Shown piece after piece: positions 8,660-17,382 of a stretch of DNA of 64,000 bases (position 1 is its first letter; the number at the start of each line of letters is the position of its first letter). Made by a program: the position numbers and the translations under genes. This DNA comes from Lautropia dentalis. Lineage in GTDB: Bacteria > Pseudomonadota > Gammaproteobacteria > Burkholderiales > Burkholderiaceae_E. The stretch is taken from positions 403,008-467,007 of the forward strand of contig NZ_RRUE01000001.1 in assembly GCF_003892345.1 (NCBI RefSeq), read 5' to 3'. The notes beneath the pieces are model-generated. The model ran no database searches. It was not told where the DNA came from and worked only from the letters and a program-made list of their open reading frames with translations.

Positions 8660-9832
8660 TCAGAGCCCTGCCTGCAGCTGGGCCAGCTGCTCCTGCAGGC
8701 TGATGATCTGCCCCTGCCAGTAGCGCACCGAGCCGAACCACGGAAAGGCCGCCGGGAAGGCTGGGTCTTCCCAGCGCTCGGCCAGCCAGGCGCTGTGACG
8801 GATGATGCGCAGCGTCCGCAGTGGTTCCACCAGCGCCAGTTCACGCCGTTCGAACGGGCGGATCAGCTCGTAACCGGCCAGCAGTTCCTGCATGGCCTGC
8901 GAAACCGCGTTGCTGCCGTCGGCCTCGGCATCCTGCTGGCCGGCCGCATCGGCAATCATCCACAGATCCTGCATGGCCGGGCCGCTGCAGCAGTCGTCCA
9001 GATCCACGAAGTGCGGGCCATGGGCCTCCGTCCACAGCAGGTTGCCCAGATGACAGTCGCCATGCAGGCGGATCTGCGTGAAGTCGGCCACCACGGGCTG
9101 GTGCAGCGACGGATGCAGCCGCCGTTCGGCCAGCTCGCAGCAGCGCCGCGCCAGCGTTTCCCAGTTGTGGCGCACCTCGGGCGGCAGCCACGGGCAGCCG
9201 ATCACCCGTTCGATGGAGGCCCAGCCGGCACGCTCCACGTCCAGCGCCAGCCGGTGCACGAAACCGCGCCGGGCGCCCACCTGGTGGATGCGGGCAATGA
9301 ACTGCCCGATCCGTTCCCGCATGGCCGGCCCCTGGTGGATGTTGTCCAGCTCGGGCACCCGTCCGCCCTGGCGCCGGTAGACCGCCACATAGAAGCCATG
9401 GCTCTCGAAGAGCGTGTCGGCCAGGGGGCTGTCTGGTGTGGAGAGGTTGCCTGGTGCCGGAAGGCCGCTCTTCCGTGAGGAAGCGCTGGTTGCAGTGCCA
9501 GCGTTTTCGTGCCGGCCGGAGTCATGCCGGTCGGGGGCCATCAGCGCTTCGCGATGCAGCGGGGCTGCCAGCGGAATCTCTGCGGCGGCGATCTCGTGGG
9601 CAAAGGCATGCTCTTCCAGCAGTTGGTTGCGGTCCCAGCGGTCGGGGCGGTAGAACTTGGCCACCCGGCTGTCCCCGTCTTCCAGCCCCACCAGATACAC
9701 CCGGTTCTCGAAACTGTTGAGGGCCTGCAGCCGGCCGTCGCAACGCAGACCGATCTCTTCCAGCGCGGCCAGTACCGTGTTGGGGGTCAGCCGGGCAAAG
9801 GGCTGAAGGGAGCTGTGCGGCGCATCATTCAT
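8660..9832 (-). CDS. srkA: SrkA/YihE-type stress response serine/threonine kinase
   Basis: A 390-residue cytoplasmic kinase of the aminoglycoside phosphotransferase fold, related to E. coli SrkA (YihE), which counteracts stress-induced programmed death. The N-terminal part (LTPNTVLAALEEIGL, LNSFENRVY) and the catalytic motif HGDCHLGN (His257-Asn264) with the metal-binding DLDD (277-280) match the family. The ATG at 9832 follows a G-rich stretch; the open frame upstream of it is non-family sequence. About residues 100-140 are a Ser/Gly/Ala-rich insertion absent from the 328-residue E. coli protein. It follows the ccm operon on the same strand after a 260-bp gap and is probably transcribed separately. 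Confidence 0.9.
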   Translation of the reverse strand: MNDAPHSSLQPFARLTPNTVLAALEEIGLRCDGRLQALNSFENRVYLVGLEDGDSRVAKFYRPDRWDRNQLLEEHAFAHEIAAAEIPLAAPLHREALMAPDRHDSGRHENAGTATSASSRKSGLPAPGNLSTPDSPLADTLFESHGFYVAVYRRQGGRVPELDNIHQGPAMRERIGQFIARIHQVGARRGFVHRLALDVERAGWASIERVIGCPWLPPEVRHNWETLARRCCELAERRLHPSLHQPVVADFTQIRLHGDCHLGNLLWTEAHGPHFVDLDDCCSGPAMQDLWMIADAAGQQDAEADGSNAVSQAMQELLAGYELIRPFERRELALVEPLRTLRIIRHSAWLAERWEDPAFPAAFPWFGSVRYWQGQIISLQEQLAQLQAGL

Positions 9833-10094
9833 GGTGCATCCCCGTTGGATCCTGATCCGCCAACGATACGCCATCTGGCGACCGGTGGCCAATTGGGGAA
9901 GGTGCTGCGTTGCGGCGTGCTGCCCGGGTGATTTCCGGGACCATGGCGCACGCTGCGCCTTGCAGTGCGTTCCGTGTGACGCGTGCGATGAGATGTGCGC
10001 TATGGAATGTGCGCTGTGAGATGCATTTCGTGCAACGTACGAGGTGTGCGGCGGAGGTTTTGAGTGCGGTGCGGAGGTTTGGGGCGTGAGGACG

Positions 10095-10838
10095 TCAGCG
10101 CGAGGGCCGCTCCCGGTCGCCGGAGTCCGTTGCAGCCAGCTGTGCATCCACCAGTCGCAGGGCCTCCTCGGCGGACAGGGGAGTAGGCTCGTCGTCATCG
10201 ACATCATCGCTGGCGTTGGCTCCGTCCAGCGTGTCGCCAGTGTCGTCCACTTCATCACCCTCATCCGCCGCCAGCCGGCGCCGGCGGGTCAGCCGCCAGA
10301 TGCCGGCGCCGGCGGCCAGCAGCATCACGGCCGGGCCTGCCCAGAGGATGCTGTTCTGCCACGACCAGGTGGGCCGGTACAGCACGAACTCGCCATAACG
10401 GTCCACCAGATAGTCCTTGATCTGCCGGTCATCCAGGCCCCGGTCGATCAGCCGCACCACCTCCAGCCGCAGGTCCTTCGCCAGGTCGGCGTGCGAATCC
10501 AGTAGCGTCTGGTTCTGGCACACCAGACAGCGCAGCTCGTGCGCCAGCGCCCGGAAGCGCGCCGTGTGCATCACGGCCTCGGCGTGGGGGTCTTCCGTGT
10601 CACTGCCCGTGGGGGCGCCGCTGCCATTGCTGGCGGCAGGTGCTTCATTGCCATTTTGCATACCACTGCCTGCGGGCATGCCGCTAGCACCGGGCGTTTT
10701 ACCTCCGTCCTCCTGGAGGGCGGTGGCTGGTGTGGTCGAATTGATGGGGGCCGATGTCTGTGCGTGAAGCGGTGCGGCCATCAGGGCAGTGACGATGGCA
10801 GCCGTTGCCAGCGCGATACGGCCTATGGCCATACTCAT
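10095..10838 (-). CDS. ccmH: Cytochrome c maturation protein CcmH
   Basis: Thiol-disulfide component that, with CcmG and CcmI/CcmF, keeps apocytochrome c cysteines reduced for haem ligation in the periplasm. The motif LRCLVCQNQ (Cys104, Cys107) followed by DLRLEVVRLIDRGL is diagnostic. A C-terminal membrane segment (ILWAGPAVMLLAAGAGIW) and an acidic tail follow. The ATG at 10838 gives a good signal peptide (ALMAAPLHAQ). The frame stays open to an ATG at 10997 that overlaps the ccmG stop (ATGA), which would add a 53-residue Gly-Ala/Gly-Thr repeat leader encoded by the hexamer repeat, so the true start is uncertain. About 60 residues between the signal and the domain are low-complexity. Confidence 0.9.
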   Translation of the reverse strand: MSMAIGRIALATAAIVTALMAAPLHAQTSAPINSTTPATALQEDGGKTPGASGMPAGSGMQNGNEAPAASNGSGAPTGSDTEDPHAEAVMHTARFRALAHELRCLVCQNQTLLDSHADLAKDLRLEVVRLIDRGLDDRQIKDYLVDRYGEFVLYRPTWSWQNSILWAGPAVMLLAAGAGIWRLTRRRRLAADEGDEVDDTGDTLDGANASDDVDDDEPTPLSAEEALRLVDAQLAATDSGDRERPSR

Positions 10839-10840
10839 TT

Positions 10841-10894
10841 CAGCACCAGCACCAGCACCAGCACCAGCACCAGCACCTGTACCTGTACCTGTAC
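10841..10894. repeat. Hexanucleotide microsatellite CAGCAC x6 + CTGTAC x3
   Basis: Six perfect CAGCAC units (10841-10876) are followed by three CTGTAC units (10877-10894) and CTGCAG. The repeat lies directly upstream of the likely ccmH start on the coding strand. Being a multiple of three, length changes would not break the frame but would alter leader length or RBS spacing. Confidence 0.85.
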
Positions 10895-10996
10895 CTGCAG
10901 CCGGGCCAGATGCAGCCGGGTTTTTCGTGCGCGTGTGCACCGGGCCTTGCGGGATGGATGTTGCCGGCAGTGCCGCCGCCTGTCGGTGTACCGTCA

Positions 10997-11776
10997 TCAT
11001 TTGGCTTCCGCCTCCAGCTTTTCGATGGCCGGCAGCAGCTCGTTCTGCAGGGTCTCGATGGAGATGGCTCCCACGATCTTGCGCCGGATGCGACCCTCGC
11101 CGTCGATCAGGAAGGTTTCGGGCACGCCGTACACCCCAAAATCGATGGCCGTGCGTCCCTGCGCATCCACCATGATCTCGTCGAACGGATTGCCGTTGCG
11201 GGCCAGCCAGCGGCGCGCGTCTTCCGGCCGGTCCTTGTAGTTCATGCCCACCATCCGGATGCGATGGCGCTGCGCCAGTGCCATCATCTGCGGGTGCTCC
11301 TGCAGACAGGGCATGCACCACGAGGCCCAGACATTGAGCAGATAGGGCTTGCCCCGCAGGCTGGCCGAGCTGATGCTGTTTGTGCCGTTTGTGCCGTTTG
11401 CGCTGGTGTCTGGCGTCTGGGGGGCCTTGCTGGCTGCAGGCTGTGTGTCACCAGCAGCGGGTGTTTGGGCCGTCTGCGTCCCTGCTGCCTGTGTTCCCGC
11501 CGCCTGTGATCCGGCCGGTGCATTTCCGGATGCTTTGCCTGCTTCTGTGGCTTTCACCGGAGCTGCCACGCCCGCCAGTCGTGGCAGCTCGAAGGCCGGG
11601 GCTTCCTTGCCGATCAGCGGCGATGGAATCTCGTTGGGGTTGCGGCCCAGCCCCAGCAGCAGAAACACCGCCAGCACCACGAAAAAACCGGCAGGCAGCA
11701 GGTAACGCCACGAAAACAGCCCAGCCTTGCGGGCAGGCTTTTTCCGGCGTTTTCGGGGTGAGGCGGAAGCGTTCAT
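10997..11776 (-). CDS. ccmG: Thiol:disulfide interchange protein CcmG/DsbE
   Basis: Membrane-anchored periplasmic thioredoxin that reduces the cytochrome c maturation machinery. A basic N-terminus and one membrane helix (about 25-43) precede the CcmG signature (GKEAPAFELPRLAG) and the thioredoxin core with active site WCMPC (Cys154, Cys157). Downstream, GVYGVPETFLIDGEG supplies the conserved cis-Pro region. The protein is 259 residues against roughly 180-190 in typical homologues; the excess is an Ala/Gly/Thr/Gln insertion at about residues 73-137, before the active site. It lies between ccmF and ccmH on the same strand. Confidence 0.95.
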   Translation of the reverse strand: MNASASPRKRRKKPARKAGLFSWRYLLPAGFFVVLAVFLLLGLGRNPNEIPSPLIGKEAPAFELPRLAGVAAPVKATEAGKASGNAPAGSQAAGTQAAGTQTAQTPAAGDTQPAASKAPQTPDTSANGTNGTNSISSASLRGKPYLLNVWASWCMPCLQEHPQMMALAQRHRIRMVGMNYKDRPEDARRWLARNGNPFDEIMVDAQGRTAIDFGVYGVPETFLIDGEGRIRRKIVGAISIETLQNELLPAIEKLEAEAK

Positions 11777-11826
11777 GGCTGGAGTAGTGGTGCGGATCTA
11801 CGGAAAAGGAGCGGGAGGGAAGGGCA

Positions 11827-11883
11827 GCAACAAGGACAGGGGATGGAAGCAACAAGGGCAGGGGATGGCAGCAAGGGGCAGGG
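11827..11883. repeat. 22-bp purine-rich direct repeat, 2.5 units
   Basis: GCAACAAGGACAGGGGATGG at 11827 recurs at 11849 as GCAACAAGGGCAGGGGATGG, with a partial third copy from 11871. It fills the 180-bp gap between ccmF and ccmG, which lies in the 5' leader of ccmG. Confidence 0.7.
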
Positions 11884-11956
11884 AAGGGCAAGTCGTGCCG
11901 GCACCAGGTGTAACGGTCCTTCCGGAAAGATCGCTGACGCGTCACACGGCAAATGT

Positions 11957-14110
11957 TCAGCGCTCACCCGCGCCACGCCGCTTCTCGTGCACTCTGCGCC
12001 GGTAGCGTTTGTCGCACATGGCCATGAAGCCGCCCAGTGCCATCAGCACGCAGCCGCCCCAGATCCAGTCCACGAAGGGCTTGATCCACACCAGCATCGT
12101 CCAGCGGCCGTCGGGTAGCTTCTCGCCCAGGGCCACGTACACGTCGCCGGTCAGGCGGGTCTCGATGGCGGCCTCGGTCTGACCCATGCCCATGCGGCCG
12201 GTGTAGGCGCGTTTTTCGGGGTGCAGCAGGGTGAAGAACGCACCGTCGTGCCGCACTTCCACCTTGCCCTGGATGGCCAGGTAGTTGGGACCGGGTACTT
12301 CGCGGATGTCCTGCAGCCGGAATTCATAATCACCCAGCTGCATGCTCTGGCCGGGTGCCAGGGCCTCGTCGGCCTCGCGTTCCAGCGTGGTCACGCCGGC
12401 CACGCCGATGATGAACACCCCCACGCCGATGTGCGCCACCAGCATGCCCCAGAATGCCGCCGGCAGGGCATGGGCACGTTCGGCCAGCGTTCGCCGGGTC
12501 TGTACCTGCTGCATCGGCTGAACCTGATTCCCCTGCAACGCCCGCTCAGGTGAGGGCTGCGTATCAGCCCCTTGCTGCGGTTGCCGGGCTGGCGCCTGAT
12601 TGCCCTGCATCTGCCCGGCCCTGCCGGCCGGCCACAGCCGCTCGGCCAGCAGAGCCAGTGCCGAGGCAATGGCCCAGAAGCCGATGAACGCGCCCACGGC
12701 AAACACCACCGCCCCTCCGAAACCGGCACCACCTTCGGCTGGCGGCGCCAGCCGGGTGGCCGAGAACCGCCCCGACATCACGGCCACCAGCACTGTGCTG
12801 ATCACCGATACACCCAGTGCCCAGCGCAGGCGCCGGAACAGGTCGGGCACCGGCGCATTGCGCCAGCGGGCTACCGGACCGATGCCCATCAGGAAAATGG
12901 CCGGTGCCATCAGCGGCACGAACACCGCCTCGAAGTAGGGTGCCCCCACCGAAATCTTGCCCAGCTGCAGCGTGTCGAGCAGCATCGGGTACATGGTGCC
13001 GAGGAAGATGGCTGCGCAGGCCACCACCAGCAGCAGGTTGTTGGCCAGCAGCAGGCTCTCGCGCGAGCTGACGGAAAACACCGCTGGCGCATTGCCGGCC
13101 GCCAGTTTTGGGGCGCGCCACGCATACAGCACCAGCGAGCCGCCGATCACCACCACCAGGAACGCCAGGATGAACACGCCGCGCGCCGGATCGGTGGCAA
13201 AGGCATGCACCGAGGTGAGCACGCCCGAGCGCACGATGAAGGTGCCCACCAGGCTCAGGCTGAATGCCGCAATGGCCAGCAGCAGCGTCCAGTTGCGGAA
13301 GGTGCCGCGCAGTTCGGTGACGATGAGCGAGTGCATCAGCGCCGTACCCACCAGCCAGGGCATGAACGAGGCGTTCTCGACCGGATCCCAGAACCACCAG
13401 CCGCCCCAGCCCAGCTCGTAATAGGCCCACCAGCTGCCCAGCGTGATGCCCAGCGTGAGAAAGCACCAGGCCGCGATGGTCCAGGGCCGGGCCCAGCGTG
13501 TCCAGGCCGCATCTACCCGGCCGCCCAGCATGGCGGCAATGGCAAAGGCAAAGGCCACCGAAAAGCCCACATAGCCCAGATACAGCATGGGCGGGTGCAG
13601 CACCATGCCCGGATCCTGCAGCAGCGGGTTCAGGTCACGTCCGTCGGCCGGGGCCGGCAGCTCGCGCTCGAACGGATTGGACGTGGTGAGCAGAAAGAGC
13701 AGAAAGCCCATCGACACGAAGCCCAGCACGCCCAGCACCCGGCTGCGCACCTGCATGCCCAGCGTGCGGCCAAAGCCGGCCACGGCTCCCGTCCAAACCG
13801 ACAGCATCAGCGCCCACAGCAGCATCGAGCCCTCGTGCGAGCCCCAGGTGGCGGCGATGCGGTAGGGCAGGGGCAGCAGCCGGTTGCTGTTGGCGGCCAC
13901 GTTGCGCAGCGAAAAATCGTGATGCACGAACGACCAGGCCAGACAGCCGAAGGCCAGCAGCATCATCAGCATCTGCAGCACGGTGGCCCGGTGGCCCACC
14001 TGCATCAGCCGGCCATCGGTACGGTGGGCACCCCAGATGCCCGAAAAAAACTGCACCACGGCCAGCGCCAGCGCCAGCCACAGCGCGTAGTGTCCAATCT
14101 CTGCAATCAC
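11957..14110 (-). CDS. ccmF: Cytochrome c haem lyase subunit CcmF
   Basis: A 717-residue polytopic inner-membrane protein that, with CcmH/CcmI, attaches haem from holo-CcmE to apocytochrome c. The tryptophan-rich WWD motif is present (GWGGWWFWDPVENASFMPWL), as are the early motif SHEGSMLLWALML and the periplasmic C-terminal domain with DYEFRL. A Gln/Pro/Ala-rich insertion separates the last helices (around residues 505-550). The ATG overlaps the ccmE stop by four bases (ATGA), indicating translational coupling. The call is certain. Confidence 0.97.
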   Translation of the reverse strand: MIAEIGHYALWLALALAVVQFFSGIWGAHRTDGRLMQVGHRATVLQMLMMLLAFGCLAWSFVHHDFSLRNVAANSNRLLPLPYRIAATWGSHEGSMLLWALMLSVWTGAVAGFGRTLGMQVRSRVLGVLGFVSMGFLLFLLTTSNPFERELPAPADGRDLNPLLQDPGMVLHPPMLYLGYVGFSVAFAFAIAAMLGGRVDAAWTRWARPWTIAAWCFLTLGITLGSWWAYYELGWGGWWFWDPVENASFMPWLVGTALMHSLIVTELRGTFRNWTLLLAIAAFSLSLVGTFIVRSGVLTSVHAFATDPARGVFILAFLVVVIGGSLVLYAWRAPKLAAGNAPAVFSVSSRESLLLANNLLLVVACAAIFLGTMYPMLLDTLQLGKISVGAPYFEAVFVPLMAPAIFLMGIGPVARWRNAPVPDLFRRLRWALGVSVISTVLVAVMSGRFSATRLAPPAEGGAGFGGAVVFAVGAFIGFWAIASALALLAERLWPAGRAGQMQGNQAPARQPQQGADTQPSPERALQGNQVQPMQQVQTRRTLAERAHALPAAFWGMLVAHIGVGVFIIGVAGVTTLEREADEALAPGQSMQLGDYEFRLQDIREVPGPNYLAIQGKVEVRHDGAFFTLLHPEKRAYTGRMGMGQTEAAIETRLTGDVYVALGEKLPDGRWTMLVWIKPFVDWIWGGCVLMALGGFMAMCDKRYRRRVHEKRRGAGER

Positions 14111-14553
14111 TGGGATTTGAAGGTATCGATGGTATCGGGGTGGACCTTCTTCATGGCTTCGGCGGCCTCGGGCGGCATGTAGTTCTCGTCGTGCTTGGCC
14201 AGCACTTCCGAGGCGGTGAAGAGACCATCGGCCCCCAGCCGGCCCTGCGTCACCACGCCCTTGCCCTCGCGGAACAGGTCGGGCAGCGTGCCCACGTAGG
14301 TCACGGTGATCTGGTGGTCACCGTCGGTGACCACGAACTGCACCCGCGTGCCCTCGCGTTTGAGGCTGCCCGGTTCGACCAGCCCGCCAATGCGGAAGGT
14401 GCGTCCCTCGGGGGCCTCGTGGTTGGCCACCTGCGTGGGGGTATAGAAGAAGACGATATTGCTGTTGAGCGCGTAGAGCAGCAGTCCGGCCACCACCGCC
14501 AGCGCCACCAGACCGGAGGCAATCCAGGCGAAGCGTTTCTGGCGGGGGGTCAT
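14107..14553 (-). CDS. ccmE: Periplasmic haem chaperone CcmE
   Basis: A 148-residue haem chaperone anchored by one N-terminal helix (about 8-30). It receives haem from CcmC and passes it to CcmF. The signature motifs TFRIGGLVEPGSLKREG and VTYVGTLPDLFREGKGVV are present, and the haem-binding histidine is His121 in the HDENY motif (HxxxY). The ATG at 14553 overlaps the ccmD stop by four bases and the stop overlaps ccmF by four, so this is a tightly coupled run. Confidence 0.97.
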   Translation of the reverse strand: MTPRQKRFAWIASGLVALAVVAGLLLYALNSNIVFFYTPTQVANHEAPEGRTFRIGGLVEPGSLKREGTRVQFVVTDGDHQITVTYVGTLPDLFREGKGVVTQGRLGADGLFTASEVLAKHDENYMPPEAAEAMKKVHPDTIDTFKSQ

Positions 14554-14675
14554 GAACCGCTGTCTTCCAGTTGATGACGTGCCTGGCGGCGACGGCCGGC
14601 CAGCAGGACCAGCTCGGCCAGCAGGGCCACCAGGGAAAGACCGTAGGCGATGAGGACGTAATGCCAGTGCGTCAT
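14550..14675 (-). CDS. ccmD: Haem exporter protein CcmD
   Basis: A 41-residue single-span protein (MTHWHYVLIAYGLSLVALLA, then a basic tail RRRQAR) of the size and topology of CcmD, which stabilises the CcmABC-CcmE complex for holo-CcmE release. Sequence conservation in this family is low, so the call rests on size, the membrane helix, the basic cytoplasmic tail and position directly before ccmE with ATGA overlap. The ATG at 14675 is preferred because upstream codons have no family resemblance. Confidence 0.9.
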   Translation of the reverse strand: MTHWHYVLIAYGLSLVALLAELVLLAGRRRQARHQLEDSGS

Positions 14676-15015
14676 GGCGGATAACGGAGATATCGCAAGA
14701 GGAGAGCTGACGATACCCCCGGTGCATCCGCACTCGTTGATCGAGGTCAACGGTCGGGGCTTTCCATCCGGCAGACGGTCAGAAGGTGTGTCGGACGGGT
14801 GCAAAGCGCGGTGTGGACTGATTCCCGTTCAGAATTTTTTGACCAAAATCAACAGGATGGCGTGTCTGCTGCCTGTCCGTCATCACATGCTGCATCGATG
14901 GTGTCCTGTCTGCGCAGTGCGCCCTGTCAGCCCACGGCCGGGGTCAGCGCGGGGACGAATGAGTTCATGACACACGCCAGTGCGGGCATGCAGGCTGGCA
15001 GGTTCGCGCCCGGAT
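14676..15015. other. Gap inside the ccm operon between ccmC and ccmD
   Basis: About 340 bases without a gene. The only recognisable feature is an interspersed-repeat copy just after the ccmC stop (14935-14978). GAGGAGAG-type sequence near 14700 may include part of the ccmD translation leader. Confidence 0.6.
14935..14978 (-). repeat. Interspersed repeat copy A (long form)
   Basis: One of the two longest copies. On the minus strand it reads GGCGTGTGTCATGAACTCAT and continues with TTCGTCCCCGCGCTGACCCC. It begins about 38 bases after the ccmC stop. It is nearly identical over 40 bases to the copy at 57040-57083. Confidence 0.75.
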
Positions 15016-15741
15016 TCACTTCGACAGCTGCTGCACCCACTGCGTATGTGCCTCCCGCATCAGGATGATGCTTCTGGCCCGGTGCAGCACCACCGCCACG
15101 CTGTAGCACCAGGCTGCCAGCATCATCACGAGCATGGCCAGCAGCATCACCGTGGCCATTTTCGAGCCGCTCACCGGATTCACGCTCGAGCCCTGGTGCA
15201 GCGTGTTCCAGAGGTTGACCGAAAAATAGATGATCGGCACATTGATGCTGCCCACCAGCACCAGAATGGAGCCGGCCCGGTCGGCGCGGTTCTGGTCCTC
15301 GATGGCGTGCGTCAGCGCCATGTAACCGAAGTACAGGAACAGCAGGATCAGTGTCGAGGTCATCCGCGCATCCCAGGCCCAGTAGGTGCCCCAGGTGGGC
15401 TTGCCCCAGAGGGATCCGGTCCACAGTGCAATGGCGGCCCACAGTGCGCCGGTGGGGGCCAGCGCGGAGATCATCATCGCCGACATGCGGGTACGGAAGC
15501 CCAGGTTCAGAATGGCGTAGAAGGCCATCACCAGATAGATGAACATGGCCATCCACGCGGCCGGCACGTGGATGAAGATGATCCGGTACACCTCGCCCTG
15601 CTGGAAATCCGTGGGAGCCTCCACGAAGCCCAGCCACAGGCCGAGCAGACAGAGCACGGCGGCACTCACGGCAAACCACGGAATGAGCTTGCCGGCCAGA
15701 CCATAGAAGCGCTGCGGGGCAGCGTAGGCAAACAGGTTCAT
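15016..15741 (-). CDS. ccmC: Haem exporter/transfer protein CcmC
   Basis: A 241-residue six-helix inner-membrane protein that presents haem to CcmE. The tryptophan-rich periplasmic motif WGTYWAWDARMTS is present, as are IIFIHVPAAWMAMF and GSINVPIIYFSVNLWNTLHQ. The ATG at 15741 starts the family-like MNLFAYAAPQRFYGLAGK; a longer frame of 18 codons upstream is not conserved. It lies between ccmB and ccmD on the same strand. Confidence 0.97.
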   Translation of the reverse strand: MNLFAYAAPQRFYGLAGKLIPWFAVSAAVLCLLGLWLGFVEAPTDFQQGEVYRIIFIHVPAAWMAMFIYLVMAFYAILNLGFRTRMSAMMISALAPTGALWAAIALWTGSLWGKPTWGTYWAWDARMTSTLILLFLYFGYMALTHAIEDQNRADRAGSILVLVGSINVPIIYFSVNLWNTLHQGSSVNPVSGSKMATVMLLAMLVMMLAAWCYSVAVVLHRARSIILMREAHTQWVQQLSK

Positions 15742-15882
15742 GGGTGTGCGTCCTGCAATCGTTCCTGCAAATTCTGTGTCGTGTCTGCGCTGCATCCCAT
15801 GCCGGTGAGGTGCACGGGGTTTGCGCGGCCTCTGGGACAGTAGGGGGATGTGACGTGAACATCATGTTTCATGGGCAGGCCC

Positions 15883-16551
15883 TCATTCCAGCGAGGTGCG
15901 CAGCGCAAGCGCCACCAGATACGGCCCGCCCCAGACGGCCGCCACCATGGCCGCACCCAGCAGCGCCAGGTGGGACGAAGGCGACAGGCCGGCTGCCAGC
16001 ATGTCCACGGCGCCCGCCCCGAAAATCAGCACCGGCACGTAGAGCGGCAGCACCAGCAGCGCCACCAGGGCGCCGCCCGCACGTACGCCCAGCGTCAGCG
16101 CCGCACCCACCGCGCCCAGCATCAGCAGGGTGGGGGTGCCCAGCAGCAGCGTCAGCACCAGCAGCCCGGCACGGGGCAGGTCCACCGACAGCGCCAGCGC
16201 CAGCAGCGGCGTGATGATCACCAGCGGCAGGGCCGACACCAGCCACACCGCCAGCAGCTTGCCTGCCACCAGCGCCGTGGGCGAGCGGCCGCTGGCCAGC
16301 ATGTGTTCGAGGCTGCCGTCCTGATGGTCGTTGGCAAACAGCATCGGCAGTGCCGTCAGTTGCGCCAGCAGCGCCATCACCCAGATCAGCCCCGGCCCCA
16401 GCCGTGCCAGCCATTCGGTTTCCGGCCCCACGGCAAACGGCACCATCAGGCAGGCCAGCACGAAAAAGCCCAGCAGATTCAGCGTGTCGGCGCGCCGGCG
16501 CAGCGCAATCGTCAGGTCGCGCTGTAGCGCCCAGCGGAAGGTGCCTTTCAT
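15883..16551 (-). CDS. ccmB: Haem exporter membrane protein CcmB
   Basis: A 222-residue protein with six predicted membrane helices, the membrane subunit of the CcmAB ABC transporter that drives release of holo-CcmE. The family motifs FANDHQDGSLEHMLASG and LVAGKLLAVWLVSALPLVI are clear. It starts 31 bases after ccmA, in the usual A-B-C order. Confidence 0.96.
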   Translation of the reverse strand: MKGTFRWALQRDLTIALRRRADTLNLLGFFVLACLMVPFAVGPETEWLARLGPGLIWVMALLAQLTALPMLFANDHQDGSLEHMLASGRSPTALVAGKLLAVWLVSALPLVIITPLLALALSVDLPRAGLLVLTLLLGTPTLLMLGAVGAALTLGVRAGGALVALLVLPLYVPVLIFGAGAVDMLAAGLSPSSHLALLGAAMVAAVWGGPYLVALALRTSLE

Positions 16552-16581
16552 CGTGGTGCATCCCTCATGCAGGCACTCCGT

Positions 16582-17382
16582 TTATGGCGTATGTCCGTGC
16601 CATGGGGTGTGTCCCCGCGACGGTGCGGATACCTGCCCGGCCGGGGATGCCGGCCCGGAGGCGGATGCTGGCCTGGAGGCAGGGGCCGCGCCCGGTGCGG
16701 TTTTTGCCCCCAGCCAGAGTTCGTTGGGCGCCCGTGCCGCCAGCACCGGCAGGTGCGTGGCAATCAGCGCGCTGCCACCGGCGTCCAGATGTTTGTTCAG
16801 CAGGGCATCCAGCAGCGCACTGCCTTCGGCGTCCAGCGCGGCCGAGGGCTCGTCCAGCAGCCACAGTGGCCGGTGCGGCGCCAGCAGCAGCCGCGCCAGG
16901 GCCAGCCGCTGCCGCTGACCCTGCGAGAGCCGGCGGGTTTCCACATGCGTGTGCTTCGCCAGTCCTGCCCGCTCCAGCACGCCGCGCAGCCGGGCGCGGT
17001 CCGGACGGGCGCCATCCAGCTCGGCCAGCAGGCGCAGGTTGTCGATGGCCGACAGTTCGCCCTTCAGCCCGTGTGCATGGCCCAGCCACAGGGCGTGCGG
17101 GCAGAGTTTTCGGGTGCCGGGCCTGAAGGTTTCGTTTTCCCACGTCAGCTCGCCGGCCTGTACCGGCGTCAGCCCCAGCAGCGCCCGCAGCAGCGTGGAC
17201 TTGCCGCTGCCGTTGGCGCCGCGCAGCATCAGCGCCGTACCGGATGGCACGGAAAAGTCCAGTGCATCGACCAGCACCTGACGGCCCCGCTCGATACGCA
17301 GACCGCTGGCCAGCAGCCTGCCGGTCACCGCCGTGGAAGCGCAGGCGCCTGCTGCAGGTGCGCGGGCCGTCGTCGTGCTCAT
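16582..17382 (-). CDS. ccmA: Cytochrome c biogenesis ATP-binding protein CcmA
   Basis: ABC ATPase that energises the CcmABCD complex. Walker A GANGSGKST (55-63), signature LSQGQRQRLALARL and Walker B LWLLDEPSAALD are intact, with the ATHLP switch histidine near residue 220. The protein is 266 residues, longer than the typical 200-210, because of an Ala/Thr-rich N-terminal leader and a Pro/Ala/Gly-rich C-terminal tail after ELWLGAKT. The ATG overlaps the ccmI stop (ATGA), coupling it to the upstream gene. Confidence 0.95.
   Translation of the reverse strand: MSTTTARAPAAGACASTAVTGRLLASGLRIERGRQVLVDALDFSVPSGTALMLRGANGSGKSTLLRALLGLTPVQAGELTWENETFRPGTRKLCPHALWLGHAHGLKGELSAIDNLRLLAELDGARPDRARLRGVLERAGLAKHTHVETRRLSQGQRQRLALARLLLAPHRPLWLLDEPSAALDAEGSALLDALLNKHLDAGGSALIATHLPVLAARAPNELWLGAKTAPGAAPASRPASASGPASPAGQVSAPSRGHTPWHGHTP

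Noticed and set aside
9930-9970. Ninth copy of the interspersed repeat upstream of srkA
   Set aside because: GCGCCATGGTCCCGG resembles the core only weakly and lacks the flanking bases, so it was not counted.
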